A stretch of 61,430 nucleotides of DNA from Gammaproteobacteria bacterium (lineage in GTDB: Bacteria > Pseudomonadota > Gammaproteobacteria > UBA6429 > Thiohalophilaceae): assembly GCA_022712915.1 (NCBI GenBank), contig JAFLJQ010000214.1:1-61430 (forward strand), read 5' to 3'. The translations under genes were made by a program, and so were the position numbers. Every line of letters begins with the position of its first letter. Position 1 is the stretch's first letter. The notes below the pieces were generated by a model that saw nothing but the letters and a program-made list of their open reading frames with translations, was not told the DNA's origin and ran no database searches. Below, in pieces: positions 29,204-37,192 of the stretch.

Positions 29204-29473
29204 ATGAACTTCATTAAAAAAACCATTTTTGCCATTATTTTTGTATTTATCACGGCTGTCGCTTATGCAGGGCCTGTCAATATTAATACTGCCACTGCAG
29301 ATAGTTTGGCTGCTAACATCAAGGGCGTTGGTAAGAAAAAGGCAGAAGCTATTATTGCATACCGGCAGGCTAATGGGCCCTTTAAATCAGCTGAAGAGCT
29401 CTTAAAGGTTAAGGGTATAGGTCCAAAATTACTTGTAAATAATAAGGATAATTTGCTTATATCTAACAAGTAG
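29204..29473 (+). CDS. ComEA-like helix-hairpin-helix protein
   Basis: An 89-residue protein with a cleavable signal peptide (about residues 1-22, ending AYAG). A tandem helix-hairpin-helix DNA-binding unit (VNINTATADSLAANIKGVGK and LLKVKGIGPK) follows. Such proteins bind incoming DNA in the periplasm during natural transformation. A strong ribosome site (AAGGAG) precedes it, and a good terminator follows, so it is a single-gene unit. Confidence 0.88.
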   Translation: MNFIKKTIFAIIFVFITAVAYAGPVNINTATADSLAANIKGVGKKKAEAIIAYRQANGPFKSAEELLKVKGIGPKLLVNNKDNLLISNK

Positions 29474-29493
29474 TTAACTACTAAACCTCATAT

Positions 29494-29522
29494 AAAAGGC
29501 GTCTATTAAGACGCCTTTTTTT
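29494..29522 (+). terminator. Rho-independent terminator after the comEA-like gene
   Basis: GGCGTCT (29498-29504) and AGACGCC (29509-29515) form a 7-bp stem with a 4-base loop. It is flanked by A residues on the left and a run of T residues to 29522, so it can also work on the other strand. It separates the housekeeping block from the polysaccharide locus. Confidence 0.88.
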
Positions 29523-29562
29523 ATACTTGCATTTTTGTAAGCATGGTTTAGACTTGCACTAT

Positions 29563-29577
29563 GTTCAATAGTTGAAC
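29563..29577. promoter_or_regulatory. Palindrome GTTCAA-TAG-TTGAAC, candidate operator of the EPS regulator
   Basis: A perfect 6+6 bp palindrome with a 3-base centre lies 15 bases before the preferred ATG of the MarR-type regulator. Winged-helix MarR dimers bind such sites, so self-control is plausible. The palindrome covers the alternative TTG start (29572), which argues for the downstream ATG. Confidence 0.4.
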
Positions 29578-29592
29578 GCAAACGAATACTCA

Positions 29593-29955
29593 ATGATGGA
29601 TGATGAAATGGCTTATAAGTTACTGAAACTGGTTCAGGAAGAACCTAATATAAGCCAGCGTGAAATTGCTAAAGAGCTTGGCATCAGCCTCGGCAAGGCA
29701 AATTATTGCCTCAAGGCTGTTATGGAACGGGGTTTGGTTAAGGCCAAGAACTTTTATAGAAGTGAGAATAAACGTGGCTACATTTATTTGTTAACTAATA
29801 AAGGGATTAATGAAAAGGCACTCGTGACTTTTCGATTTTTAAAGTGCAAAATGGATGAATATGAAGCACTTAAAACCGAAATTGCCCAGATAAAACAAGA
29901 TGCAGATGGGTTAAAACAGAAAGAGGGAAACTTCTCTGAGGAAGCAAGTAAGTGA
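29593..29955 (+). CDS. MarR-type EPS-associated transcriptional regulator
   Basis: A 120-residue winged-helix protein with NISQREIAKELGISLGKANY as helix-turn-helix, then KAKNFYRSENKRGYIYLLT as wing, and a C-terminal coiled tail. This fits the small MarR family found at the start of exopolysaccharide loci. The ATG at 29593 is preferred. A TTG at 29572 is in frame but sits in the palindrome. It precedes rfaH by 72 bases. Confidence 0.85.
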   Translation: MMDDEMAYKLLKLVQEEPNISQREIAKELGISLGKANYCLKAVMERGLVKAKNFYRSENKRGYIYLLTNKGINEKALVTFRFLKCKMDEYEALKTEIAQIKQDADGLKQKEGNFSEEASK

Positions 29956-30027
29956 TTTCTGTTTATTTAGTGGCAATTATGGCGAGTAATTATTAAAACT
30001 GTAATAGACAGAAGATAGTTGGCAACC

Positions 30028-30546
30028 ATGACTAAACAAGCATCTGATGCACGTAGTTGGTACCTGATCTATACTAAGCCGCGAGCAGAGAAGTTGGCCC
30101 AGGAAAACCTGCAAAGGCAGGAGTTTGTTACCTATTTGCCACTCATACAGGAAACACATCGTATTCGTGGCAAGTATGCATCACGCATTGAGCCGATGTT
30201 TCCTCGCTACCTGTTTATTCAACTCAACTGTACTACTGACAACTGGTCTCCGATTCGCTCTACTCTAGGTGTTTCATCTATTGTTCGTTTTGGCACTTAC
30301 CCTATGCAGGTACCAGAATCCTTACTGGAAATACTGCAAAAAAATGAAGATGACAATGGGAGCCAGTCAATGACAGAAAAAGAATTTCAAACCGGTGATT
30401 GTATTCGTATTATAGAAGGTGCGATGGCCGGGCTCGAAGGGATTTATGAAAGCAAAACTAGCAAGGAACGCGTAATAATTTTATTGAATATAGCAGGTCA
30501 ATATACCCGTGTGAATATGACACGACACGACTTGCAGCTTGCATAA
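30028..30546 (+). CDS. rfaH: RfaH-like transcription antiterminator
   Basis: A 172-residue NusG paralogue. The N-terminal NGN domain (about residues 8-105) starts SWYLIYTKPRAEKLAQENL and includes IEPMFPRYLFIQL, as in RfaH. The C-terminal KOW-like part (about 120-172) has GDCIRIIEGAMAGLEGIY. RfaH binds paused RNA polymerase at ops sites and prevents Rho-dependent stopping in long surface-sugar operons. An exact ops sequence lies 62 bases after its stop, before the first sugar-locus gene. The ATG at 30028 is chosen over the TTG at 30019. Confidence 0.9.
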   Translation: MTKQASDARSWYLIYTKPRAEKLAQENLQRQEFVTYLPLIQETHRIRGKYASRIEPMFPRYLFIQLNCTTDNWSPIRSTLGVSSIVRFGTYPMQVPESLLEILQKNEDDNGSQSMTEKEFQTGDCIRIIEGAMAGLEGIYESKTSKERVIILLNIAGQYTRVNMTRHDLQLA

Positions 30547-30607
30547 TAGAAAAAATCACTTTTCTATTTAACAGTCCTGTCTTGTACGTTAACCGTGTAC
30601 ATGGCAT

Positions 30608-30620
30608 GGCGGTAGCGTGC
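30608..30620 (+). promoter_or_regulatory. ops element (RfaH recruitment site)
   Basis: GGCGGTAGCGTGC is identical to the core ops pause sequence of E. coli RfaH-controlled operons. It lies in the 271-bp untranslated gap between rfaH and the ABC transporter gene, on the coding strand. This suggests that everything from 30818 onward is transcribed in an RfaH-dependent way from a promoter upstream of this point. The rest of the gap shows nothing else I can name. Confidence 0.88.
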
Positions 30621-30817
30621 CTGAATTACATTTGAAGAGAATGGTTAGCGATCGCTGAATGATGATAAAGATGATAGGTTGTGATATTTTTAGTGTTATT
30701 AAATTTAACTTTATACCTGTTTCCCGCTATTTTATTATCTACGATAGCCCCGCGTCATTTACTGGAAGCGTAAATTTTAAGCCAAATGACATGCCAACGC
30801 AGTAATAAATAACAATC

Positions 30818-32620
30818 GTGATAGAGTCTAAAATTTCATCCCCTTGTCTCTCTGCCTTGCTGGTTCAGCTTTTTCGACATATCAGCCGTCGCCGTCGATA
30901 TCAATTTATGTTGTTGCTTGGTTTGACGCTGGCTAGTGCATTTGCAGAAGTTGTCAGTCTTGGGGCCGTGTTGCCATTCATAGGCATTCTCACTCAACCA
31001 GAAAAAGTATTTCTTCATCCCGCAATGGCGGGTGTTGTTCAATCGTTAGGGATTGTATCGGCAGAAAACTTAGTATTACCAATTACAATTGCATTTTCAG
31101 TGGCGGCCATACTTGCCGGAGGCCTACGTCTCTTATTATTATGGGTTAGTATTCGGCTCACAAATGCCACTGGCGCAGATCTTAGTACGGAGGTCTATCG
31201 CCGAACACTCTATCAACCCTACCGCGTGCATGTGGCCCGCAGCAGTAGTGAGATTATTAGCGGGATTACGCAAAAAGTAGGGACTTCTATGGGTGTGTTG
31301 ATATCTGTTGTAACCGTAGTTACTTCAACCATATTATTTTCTGCCATTCTGACCACGCTATTTCTGATTGACCCAATGATAGCAAGTACGGCAGTGCTCA
31401 GTTTTGGAATTGGATACGGAATTATTGCCTGGAATATACGTCATCGATTGGTACGTAACAGCCAATGTATCGCACAAGAGCAGACTCAGGTTGTTAAGTC
31501 TTTACAGGAAGGTCTAGGTGCCATTCGTGATGTAATTGTTGATGGCACACAGGCGATATATTGTCAGTCCTATACTAAATCTATTCGACGTCTTCAGCGA
31601 GCAGGCGGTGAAAACCGGTATATAAATCAAGCTCCGCGATATGCTATGGAGACTCTGGGTATGGTGCTAATTGCAGTTATCGCATATGTATTGAGCAATA
31701 GAACAGGTGGTGTGGGGGCTGCATTACCGGTGCTGGGTGCGCTAGCAATCGGTGCACAGCGGCTGCTTCCACTATTGCAACAATTATATGGTAATTGGTC
31801 GGTCGTAGCAGGGAGTCAAGCTTCACTGACTGATGTACTTGATTTGCTTGAACAACCTCTTCCGGAAGATGCCTGCCAAGCAGTACATGCATCACCGCCT
31901 ACATTTAAAGATACAATTAGTTTCGATAACGTACGCTTTTGCTATGGTATTGATGGCCCTTGGGTGTTAGATGGAATCAACCTAACGATACACAAAGGGG
32001 CTCGAATTGGCTTTGCCGGTAGTACCGGTAGTGGTAAAAGCACTGCATTGGATCTGCTAATGGGTTTGCTTGAACCTACGGAGGGAAAGATTTTGGTGGA
32101 TGGACAGCCGATTAGTAGCGATCTTCGGCCAGCATGGCAGCGTACTACTATAGCTCATGTGCCGCAAAATATTTTTCTGTCTGACGCGTCTATTGCTGAG
32201 AATATAGCCTTCGGAATCAGACCAGAACAGATCGATATGGAACGAGTTCGGCAGGCCGCTAATCAAGCTCAAATTGACGAGTTCATCGAAAGTAGTCCAG
32301 AAAGTTATAATGCAGTTGTGGGTGAACGTGGTGTTCGCCTTAGTGGTGGCCAGCGTCAGCGTATTGGTATTGCACGAGCGCTTTATAAGCAGGCAACAGT
32401 ACTTATATTCGATGAAGCTACCAGTGCGCTGGACAATGCCACAGAAAAAGCGGTGATGAGCGCTATCGAAAATCTTGACAATCAACTTACTATTTTGATT
32501 ATTGCACATCGGATTAGCACTCTTCAGAATTGCGATACCATTGTGCACTTGGAACATGGAAAAATAGTATCTCAAAACTCATATGAGCATTTTATAAATG
32601 ACAGTACGGCCGCCCGATAA
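30818..32620 (+). CDS. ABC transporter (ATPase-permease fusion), probable lipid-linked sugar flippase
   Basis: A 600-residue half-transporter. It has six membrane helices in the first 330 residues and then an ATPase with Walker A GSTGSGKST, signature LSGGQRQRIGIARAL, Walker B VLIFDEATSALD and the H-loop IIAHR. MsbA/PglK-type proteins of this design flip lipid-linked oligosaccharides. As the first gene of the sugar operon and with no Wzx seen here, it is the best flippase candidate. The start is GTG at 30818. Function is inferred from fold and place. Confidence 0.8.
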   Translation: MIESKISSPCLSALLVQLFRHISRRRRYQFMLLLGLTLASAFAEVVSLGAVLPFIGILTQPEKVFLHPAMAGVVQSLGIVSAENLVLPITIAFSVAAILAGGLRLLLLWVSIRLTNATGADLSTEVYRRTLYQPYRVHVARSSSEIISGITQKVGTSMGVLISVVTVVTSTILFSAILTTLFLIDPMIASTAVLSFGIGYGIIAWNIRHRLVRNSQCIAQEQTQVVKSLQEGLGAIRDVIVDGTQAIYCQSYTKSIRRLQRAGGENRYINQAPRYAMETLGMVLIAVIAYVLSNRTGGVGAALPVLGALAIGAQRLLPLLQQLYGNWSVVAGSQASLTDVLDLLEQPLPEDACQAVHASPPTFKDTISFDNVRFCYGIDGPWVLDGINLTIHKGARIGFAGSTGSGKSTALDLLMGLLEPTEGKILVDGQPISSDLRPAWQRTTIAHVPQNIFLSDASIAENIAFGIRPEQIDMERVRQAANQAQIDEFIESSPESYNAVVGERGVRLSGGQRQRIGIARALYKQATVLIFDEATSALDNATEKAVMSAIENLDNQLTILIIAHRISTLQNCDTIVHLEHGKIVSQNSYEHFINDSTAAR

Positions 32621-32660
32621 TTAGCAAAGTTGGAAAAAAATAAGCCCAGTTAGTGCATCA

Positions 32661-32906
32661 TATGATTTTAGTAATCGGCCAATGCGACAGGATATTCGCG
32701 AGGAGCAGTGTCGGTACAAAGAAACTGGAGCAGTTTATATTAAACTACTTAAAGCATTCACAAAAGACACGAACATGCTCGTAGAAAAAATTTCGTTATT
32801 TGAAATGGAGTAAGTAGAAAGCTACGAGATTGATGCCGAGGTAGACTTTGTTGTGCTAGAGACATTAATGAAATCAATGTCTGTTTTGCTACCAAAGCAT
32901 AGGTAG
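32661..32906 (+). pseudogene. Remnant of a NeuA-type CMP-sugar cytidylyltransferase
   Basis: The frame from 32661 reads YDFSNRPMRQDIREEQCRYK, then ETGAVYI and EKISLFEME. It meets a TAA and continues in the same frame VESYEIDAEVDFVVLETLM. This is the C-terminal third of an acylneuraminate cytidylyltransferase, with an in-frame stop and no N-terminal part. An intact, different copy lies at 39290. The remnant suggests that an older sugar-acid cassette was replaced here. Confidence 0.75.
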
Positions 32907-32949
32907 CTTTAGAAAGCATCTTATTTTATTAACGGTGAGTTAAAAAGAT

Positions 32950-33840
32950 ATGAAAATTAGGGCTGGTGATTCGGTCTTGGTTTATGGGGATGAGAAAAGA
33001 ATGACTTTGAAAAACAATATATTATCATTGTTGACTAGAAAAACGATAGAAAAAAATAGAATATTTAAAGGGCTTCATGAAGGTGAGAGTTGCTACGTTT
33101 TTGGTAACGGAGCATCGTTAAAGTATTACGATTTAGAGATGTTTAGCGACAGAACTTCAATAGGTTGTAATGCTCTTTTTGTTCATCGTGATTTTAAAAA
33201 ACTTAATATTAAGTATTACTACACAGGGCATCCTTTTTTTTATTATCCATATTGGATAAACCCATATACTAATGAGCTTGTAAAAAATACTCTTGGGGCT
33301 TTGTATAAAGAAAAGATTTCTCGTAGTAAAGATGTTTCATATTTCATGAGTGTGAGTAATTACTTTGGTATTAACGGTAGTAATATCAATTTTTCCTATC
33401 ATTTTAACAAACCATTTACTGGTTTTGATGGATGTAAATTAGATAAGGAGTTTACATCAATGGCTTCTGGATTGGCTGGGATGCTGGGCTTAGCAATTTA
33501 TATGGGATTTAAAAATATTACCCTTGTGGGGTGTGATTATTCATTTTCTCCACGGTCGGAGGGTCATTTCTATCAGTTTGGTAGGTTTTCTGATACATAT
33601 CACGAGCAGCCTGCAAATGAAATATTCTTGCGTGCTGCATCTGCAGTGGCTGATGTGCAAACGCTTGTTCCAACTGATAATTATACGGGACATATATTGC
33701 CGCACATTTCTTATAAAGAATTAATTGGCGATGAGCCAGTGTATAAAGAAAATAATGAGATTGTATTAAAAGATGATTTATCAACACTCAATTCTAGTGG
33801 CATGCCTTATCAGATTTTCCAAAAGAAAAGAGATAGATAG
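32950..33840 (+). CDS. Unknown polysaccharide-locus protein with DUF115/sialyltransferase-like nucleotide motif
   Basis: A 296-residue protein I do not firmly recognise. Near residue 47 it has CYVFGNGASLK, then SIGCNALF, and near residue 190 ITLVGCDYSF. The spacing of an early GxGxSL motif and a later VGxDxxF motif is seen in DUF115/Maf-type proteins and in GT42-like sialyltransferases, which use CMP-activated sugars. That fits the neighbouring CMP-sugar genes but is an inference. AT-rich like the rest of the locus. A ribosome site GGTGAG precedes the ATG. Confidence 0.6.
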   Translation: MKIRAGDSVLVYGDEKRMTLKNNILSLLTRKTIEKNRIFKGLHEGESCYVFGNGASLKYYDLEMFSDRTSIGCNALFVHRDFKKLNIKYYYTGHPFFYYPYWINPYTNELVKNTLGALYKEKISRSKDVSYFMSVSNYFGINGSNINFSYHFNKPFTGFDGCKLDKEFTSMASGLAGMLGLAIYMGFKNITLVGCDYSFSPRSEGHFYQFGRFSDTYHEQPANEIFLRAASAVADVQTLVPTDNYTGHILPHISYKELIGDEPVYKENNEIVLKDDLSTLNSSGMPYQIFQKKRDR

Positions 33841-34064
33841 TTCAGCTATCAGGTAATGTACGAAATGTTAAACATGGCTTTTAGCATCGAATAGATTTTT
33901 GTGTGGATTCTCACATTTAGAACATAACTTCAAGAGTTATGATTGAAGAATGAAGTCAAGTATTTAAAAAAATTGTAAACGTTGGAAAGACAGGTTTACT
34001 TGCTAGTTCACTTGAGGTTGATATTTCAAGTCATGGGTTTTATCGGGCACACAAAGAGGAATAT

Positions 34065-34823
34065 ATGCGGTTCACGGATCAAAGAATTTTAATAACGGGT
34101 GCGGGTGGACAATTGGGTGCTAGTTTTGCACGCTCATTCGTTGATGAGGGAGCAAAGCTTTGGTTAGCAGATAGCTCTTCGGAGAATTTATCTAAAACAA
34201 TTAAACTCCTTCCCTCTGATTGTATTTTAGATAGTTTAGTATTTGATGTTTCTAAACCTGAAGAAGTTGCTAATGCTTTCTCACAAATAAATGAAAGTGG
34301 TAGAGCATTGGATATATTGGTTAATAATGCTGGGATCGGAGTATTTACGCCTTTTTGGGAGCGTGATTATAATGAATTTATGCATGTTATGTCTGTCAAT
34401 GCAGGCGGGACCTTTCTATGCATACGAGAGGCACTTCGGTTAATGAAAGATAATAGTAATGGCAGTATAGTAAATATTGGTTCTATTTATGGTGTAGTAA
34501 GTAGTGACCCTAGTATCTACACTGATTGCGCAAGAATGAATTCAGAAGTTTATAGTGCATCTAAAGCCGCTGTTATTCAAATGACAAAGTATTTTGCAGT
34601 GCACGCGGCTGAACTTGGAGTTCGAGTTAATTGTGTGAGTCCTGGTGGGGTTTTTAATAACCAGGGTGATGAGTTTGTTGAAAACTATTCTAATCGTACA
34701 CCTATGCATCGAATGGCTGATGAAAACGAAATCTGTGGGGCTGTGAAATTTTTAGCTTCTTCAGAATCTAAATATGTGTCTGGTCAAAATATTATTGTGG
34801 ATGGTGGCCTTACATCATGGTAG
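34065..34823 (+). CDS. Short-chain dehydrogenase of the sugar-acid module
   Basis: A 252-residue classical SDR. The nucleotide-binding loop is TGAGGQLGASFARSF, followed by NNAGIG and the catalytic YSASKAAV. The C-terminal SGQNIIVDGG is typical. It overlaps the next gene by 7 bases, which suggests a shared pathway. Such SDRs in sugar-acid loci oxidise or reduce a sugar hydroxyl or keto group. The substrate is unknown. The 224-bp gap before it holds no gene I can identify. Confidence 0.82.
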   Translation: MRFTDQRILITGAGGQLGASFARSFVDEGAKLWLADSSSENLSKTIKLLPSDCILDSLVFDVSKPEEVANAFSQINESGRALDILVNNAGIGVFTPFWERDYNEFMHVMSVNAGGTFLCIREALRLMKDNSNGSIVNIGSIYGVVSSDPSIYTDCARMNSEVYSASKAAVIQMTKYFAVHAAELGVRVNCVSPGGVFNNQGDEFVENYSNRTPMHRMADENEICGAVKFLASSESKYVSGQNIIVDGGLTSW

Positions 34824-37192
34824 ATCACTCTGTTGTTATTTTTGGTGCTGGAATGTCAGGGCTTGTTACTGGCTATGAATTCGCTCGACGGGGTGTGCCG
34901 GTAAGAATTATTGAAAGGTTATCAGTGCCAGGTGGTTTGGCACGGACTGAGCGGTTTTCAGATTATTATATCGATGCTGGCCCTCATTTATTTCATACAT
35001 CAAATCCTGAGATTATTGCTTATTGGCAGAACATCTTTCCAGGCGCTTTTCGTTCGCCTTCCTTGTACGGAAAAAATTATGTTAAAGGACAGTTTTTTGA
35101 TTACCCTCTTACAGAAGATACACTTAAGCAATTCCCGATTGAAATATTTGAACAAATAAAATGTGAATTGGATGCAAAAGATTCCGCTAAATTAAGCTCC
35201 GCTAAAAATTATCGAGAATACATGGAAGCATTGGCTGGGCCTACACTGCAAAAAATATTTTACGATAAATATCCAGAAAAATTATGGGGGATGTCAACGG
35301 ATGAGCTTTCTGCAAATTGGGCGCCCCAACGAATTGAAATTCGTACCGAAAAGAAACCATTTCATGCTGATCAATGGTCGGCTGTCGCAAAAAATGGCTG
35401 TGGACATCCTCTTGAATTACTAGCGGATAAAATTGTAGAGCTAGGTGGGGTTATAGATTTTGATACGGAAGTGATTGGTGTACATCTTGATGGCAATGTA
35501 ATCAGCAAGGTGGATACCAATTCGGGTGAAATAAATATCAATTCTACTGATATTGTTATATCAACATTACCTATTAATGTTAATTCAGGCTTTCTAAATG
35601 TAAGTTGTAATTTAACATTTCGGAATATAAAGCTTGTCATCATTGCAACAACGGGGCCAGATCCATTTCCTAAAGATGCTGATTGGTTATATTTTGATGA
35701 TGCCGACATTATCTTCCACCGCGCAGGTTTACAGACACGCTTTAGTGATATTGGTATTCCAGAAGGCTGGTCAATTTTATGTTGTGAGATTGCATATACT
35801 TCGGGCGACAGTGTATCAAGTATGCAAGAGAAAGAACTTGTTGATCATGTAGTGAGTGATTTAGAAAAACTTGGTTTTGTAAATCCATTAGAAATTGTGA
35901 AGTCACACTATATGGACCTGGGCCCACTTTATCCCGGTTATAGAGTCGGTTACGAAGAAGAGTTGCAGCGAGTAATAAGTGAGTTGGAACAAACGGGTAA
36001 TTTTTATTTTACAGGGACTCTCGCAGATTTCTCATATGCTGATTTCCAAATATTGTGTGCCAAAGCAATAGATCTTGTAGATATGATTCAAGATCCGGGT
36101 TCAGCATTCAATCGGGTTGCTCGTGTTAAGAAAAGAATTACTAAATTTAACAGTGTTGTAACAATCGGTAGAAATTTAATCGGGAAGGATTATTCACCAT
36201 ATATAATTGGCGAAATTGGTTTGTGTCATAACGGTAGTGTTGATATCGCAAAGAAATTGGTTGACGCATGTGTAGAGGCAGGCTGCCAAGCAGTTAAATT
36301 TCAGACTTTTAACTCTGAACGAATATCCGCTAAAGTTCTCGACTCTCGGCATCATGAAGATATTCTTGATTTAGAAGAAAATATGCATCAACTTTTTAAT
36401 AGGTTGATTTTCTCATTTGAAGAGCTTGATGAAATATTTTCTTATGCTCGCTCAAGAAATATAGATGTTTTCTCTACGCCGTTTGATATCGAATCACTAC
36501 GCTTACTAGAAAAACTTGAAGTACCCGCATATAAAATAGCCTCAATGGACGTGGTTAACTTGCCACTTATCCGTGAAGTAGCTATGACGATGAAGCCAAT
36601 CATAATGTCTACAGGCATGACAACGCTGGGTGATATTGAAGAAGCGGTTAATACTATTTTAGAAGTGGGTAATCCAAACTTAATATTATTGCATTGTGTT
36701 TCTAGTTACCCTGCTTCAGCAGCAGAGTCCAATTTACGGATGATTGAAACTCTGGCTAGAACATTTCAAGTCGTTACAGGGTTCTCTGACCATTTTCCAG
36801 ATATATTTTTGGTTCCAGCGGCAATTTCATTGGGTGCGAGAGTCATAGAGAAACATGTGACATTGGACAGGTCAATGAAAGGGCCCGATCATATATTTTC
36901 TCTCGAGCCAAAAAATATCAAATTGCTTGTGAAACAATCTGAAACAACATTTACGGCTTTAGGTAATGGTATAAAGGGAATTTCTACAAGTGAATATCGT
37001 ACAATACAAAAATTGCGTCGTAGTATTTTTGCGCGAAAAGATATTCCAGCCGGGACAGTGATTACAAAAGATATGCTCATAATAAAATCTCCAGGTATTG
37101 GTATTATGCCAAAGTACCTTGATTTAATTATTGGTAGAACTGCAATGGCAGATATTGAATCTGATCATCCAATAACATGGAAAAAGATTTAA
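34817..37192 (+). CDS. Fusion: FAD-dependent oxidoreductase + NeuB-type sugar-acid synthase with SAF domain
   Basis: A 791-residue protein with two enzymes in one frame. Residues 1 to about 425 form an FAD oxidoreductase of the UDP-galactopyranose mutase/protoporphyrinogen oxidase type: VVIFGAGMSGLVTGYEF, PGGLARTE, and DAGPHLFHTSN. After a short linker, residues about 458-725 are a sialic-acid-synthase barrel: GEIGLCHNG (465-473), CQAVKFQTF, FSTPFD, STGM, LLHCVSSYP, EKHVTLD and GPDHIFSLEP. Residues about 734-790 are the SAF antifreeze-like domain (RRSIFARKDIPAGTVITKDM). The second half should condense phosphoenolpyruvate with an aldose. The usual NHNG reads CHNG. I know of no such fusion. It could channel an oxidised or rearranged aldose to the synthase. 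The frame is continuous across the junction. Confidence 0.85.
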   Translation: MVDHSVVIFGAGMSGLVTGYEFARRGVPVRIIERLSVPGGLARTERFSDYYIDAGPHLFHTSNPEIIAYWQNIFPGAFRSPSLYGKNYVKGQFFDYPLTEDTLKQFPIEIFEQIKCELDAKDSAKLSSAKNYREYMEALAGPTLQKIFYDKYPEKLWGMSTDELSANWAPQRIEIRTEKKPFHADQWSAVAKNGCGHPLELLADKIVELGGVIDFDTEVIGVHLDGNVISKVDTNSGEININSTDIVISTLPINVNSGFLNVSCNLTFRNIKLVIIATTGPDPFPKDADWLYFDDADIIFHRAGLQTRFSDIGIPEGWSILCCEIAYTSGDSVSSMQEKELVDHVVSDLEKLGFVNPLEIVKSHYMDLGPLYPGYRVGYEEELQRVISELEQTGNFYFTGTLADFSYADFQILCAKAIDLVDMIQDPGSAFNRVARVKKRITKFNSVVTIGRNLIGKDYSPYIIGEIGLCHNGSVDIAKKLVDACVEAGCQAVKFQTFNSERISAKVLDSRHHEDILDLEENMHQLFNRLIFSFEELDEIFSYARSRNIDVFSTPFDIESLRLLEKLEVPAYKIASMDVVNLPLIREVAMTMKPIIMSTGMTTLGDIEEAVNTILEVGNPNLILLHCVSSYPASAAESNLRMIETLARTFQVVTGFSDHFPDIFLVPAAISLGARVIEKHVTLDRSMKGPDHIFSLEPKNIKLLVKQSETTFTALGNGIKGISTSEYRTIQKLRRSIFARKDIPAGTVITKDMLIIKSPGIGIMPKYLDLIIGRTAMADIESDHPITWKKI

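Noticed and set aside
32057-32575. 172-codon open frame antisense to the ABC transporter
   Set aside because: It overlaps the conserved ATPase domain and shows no family features.
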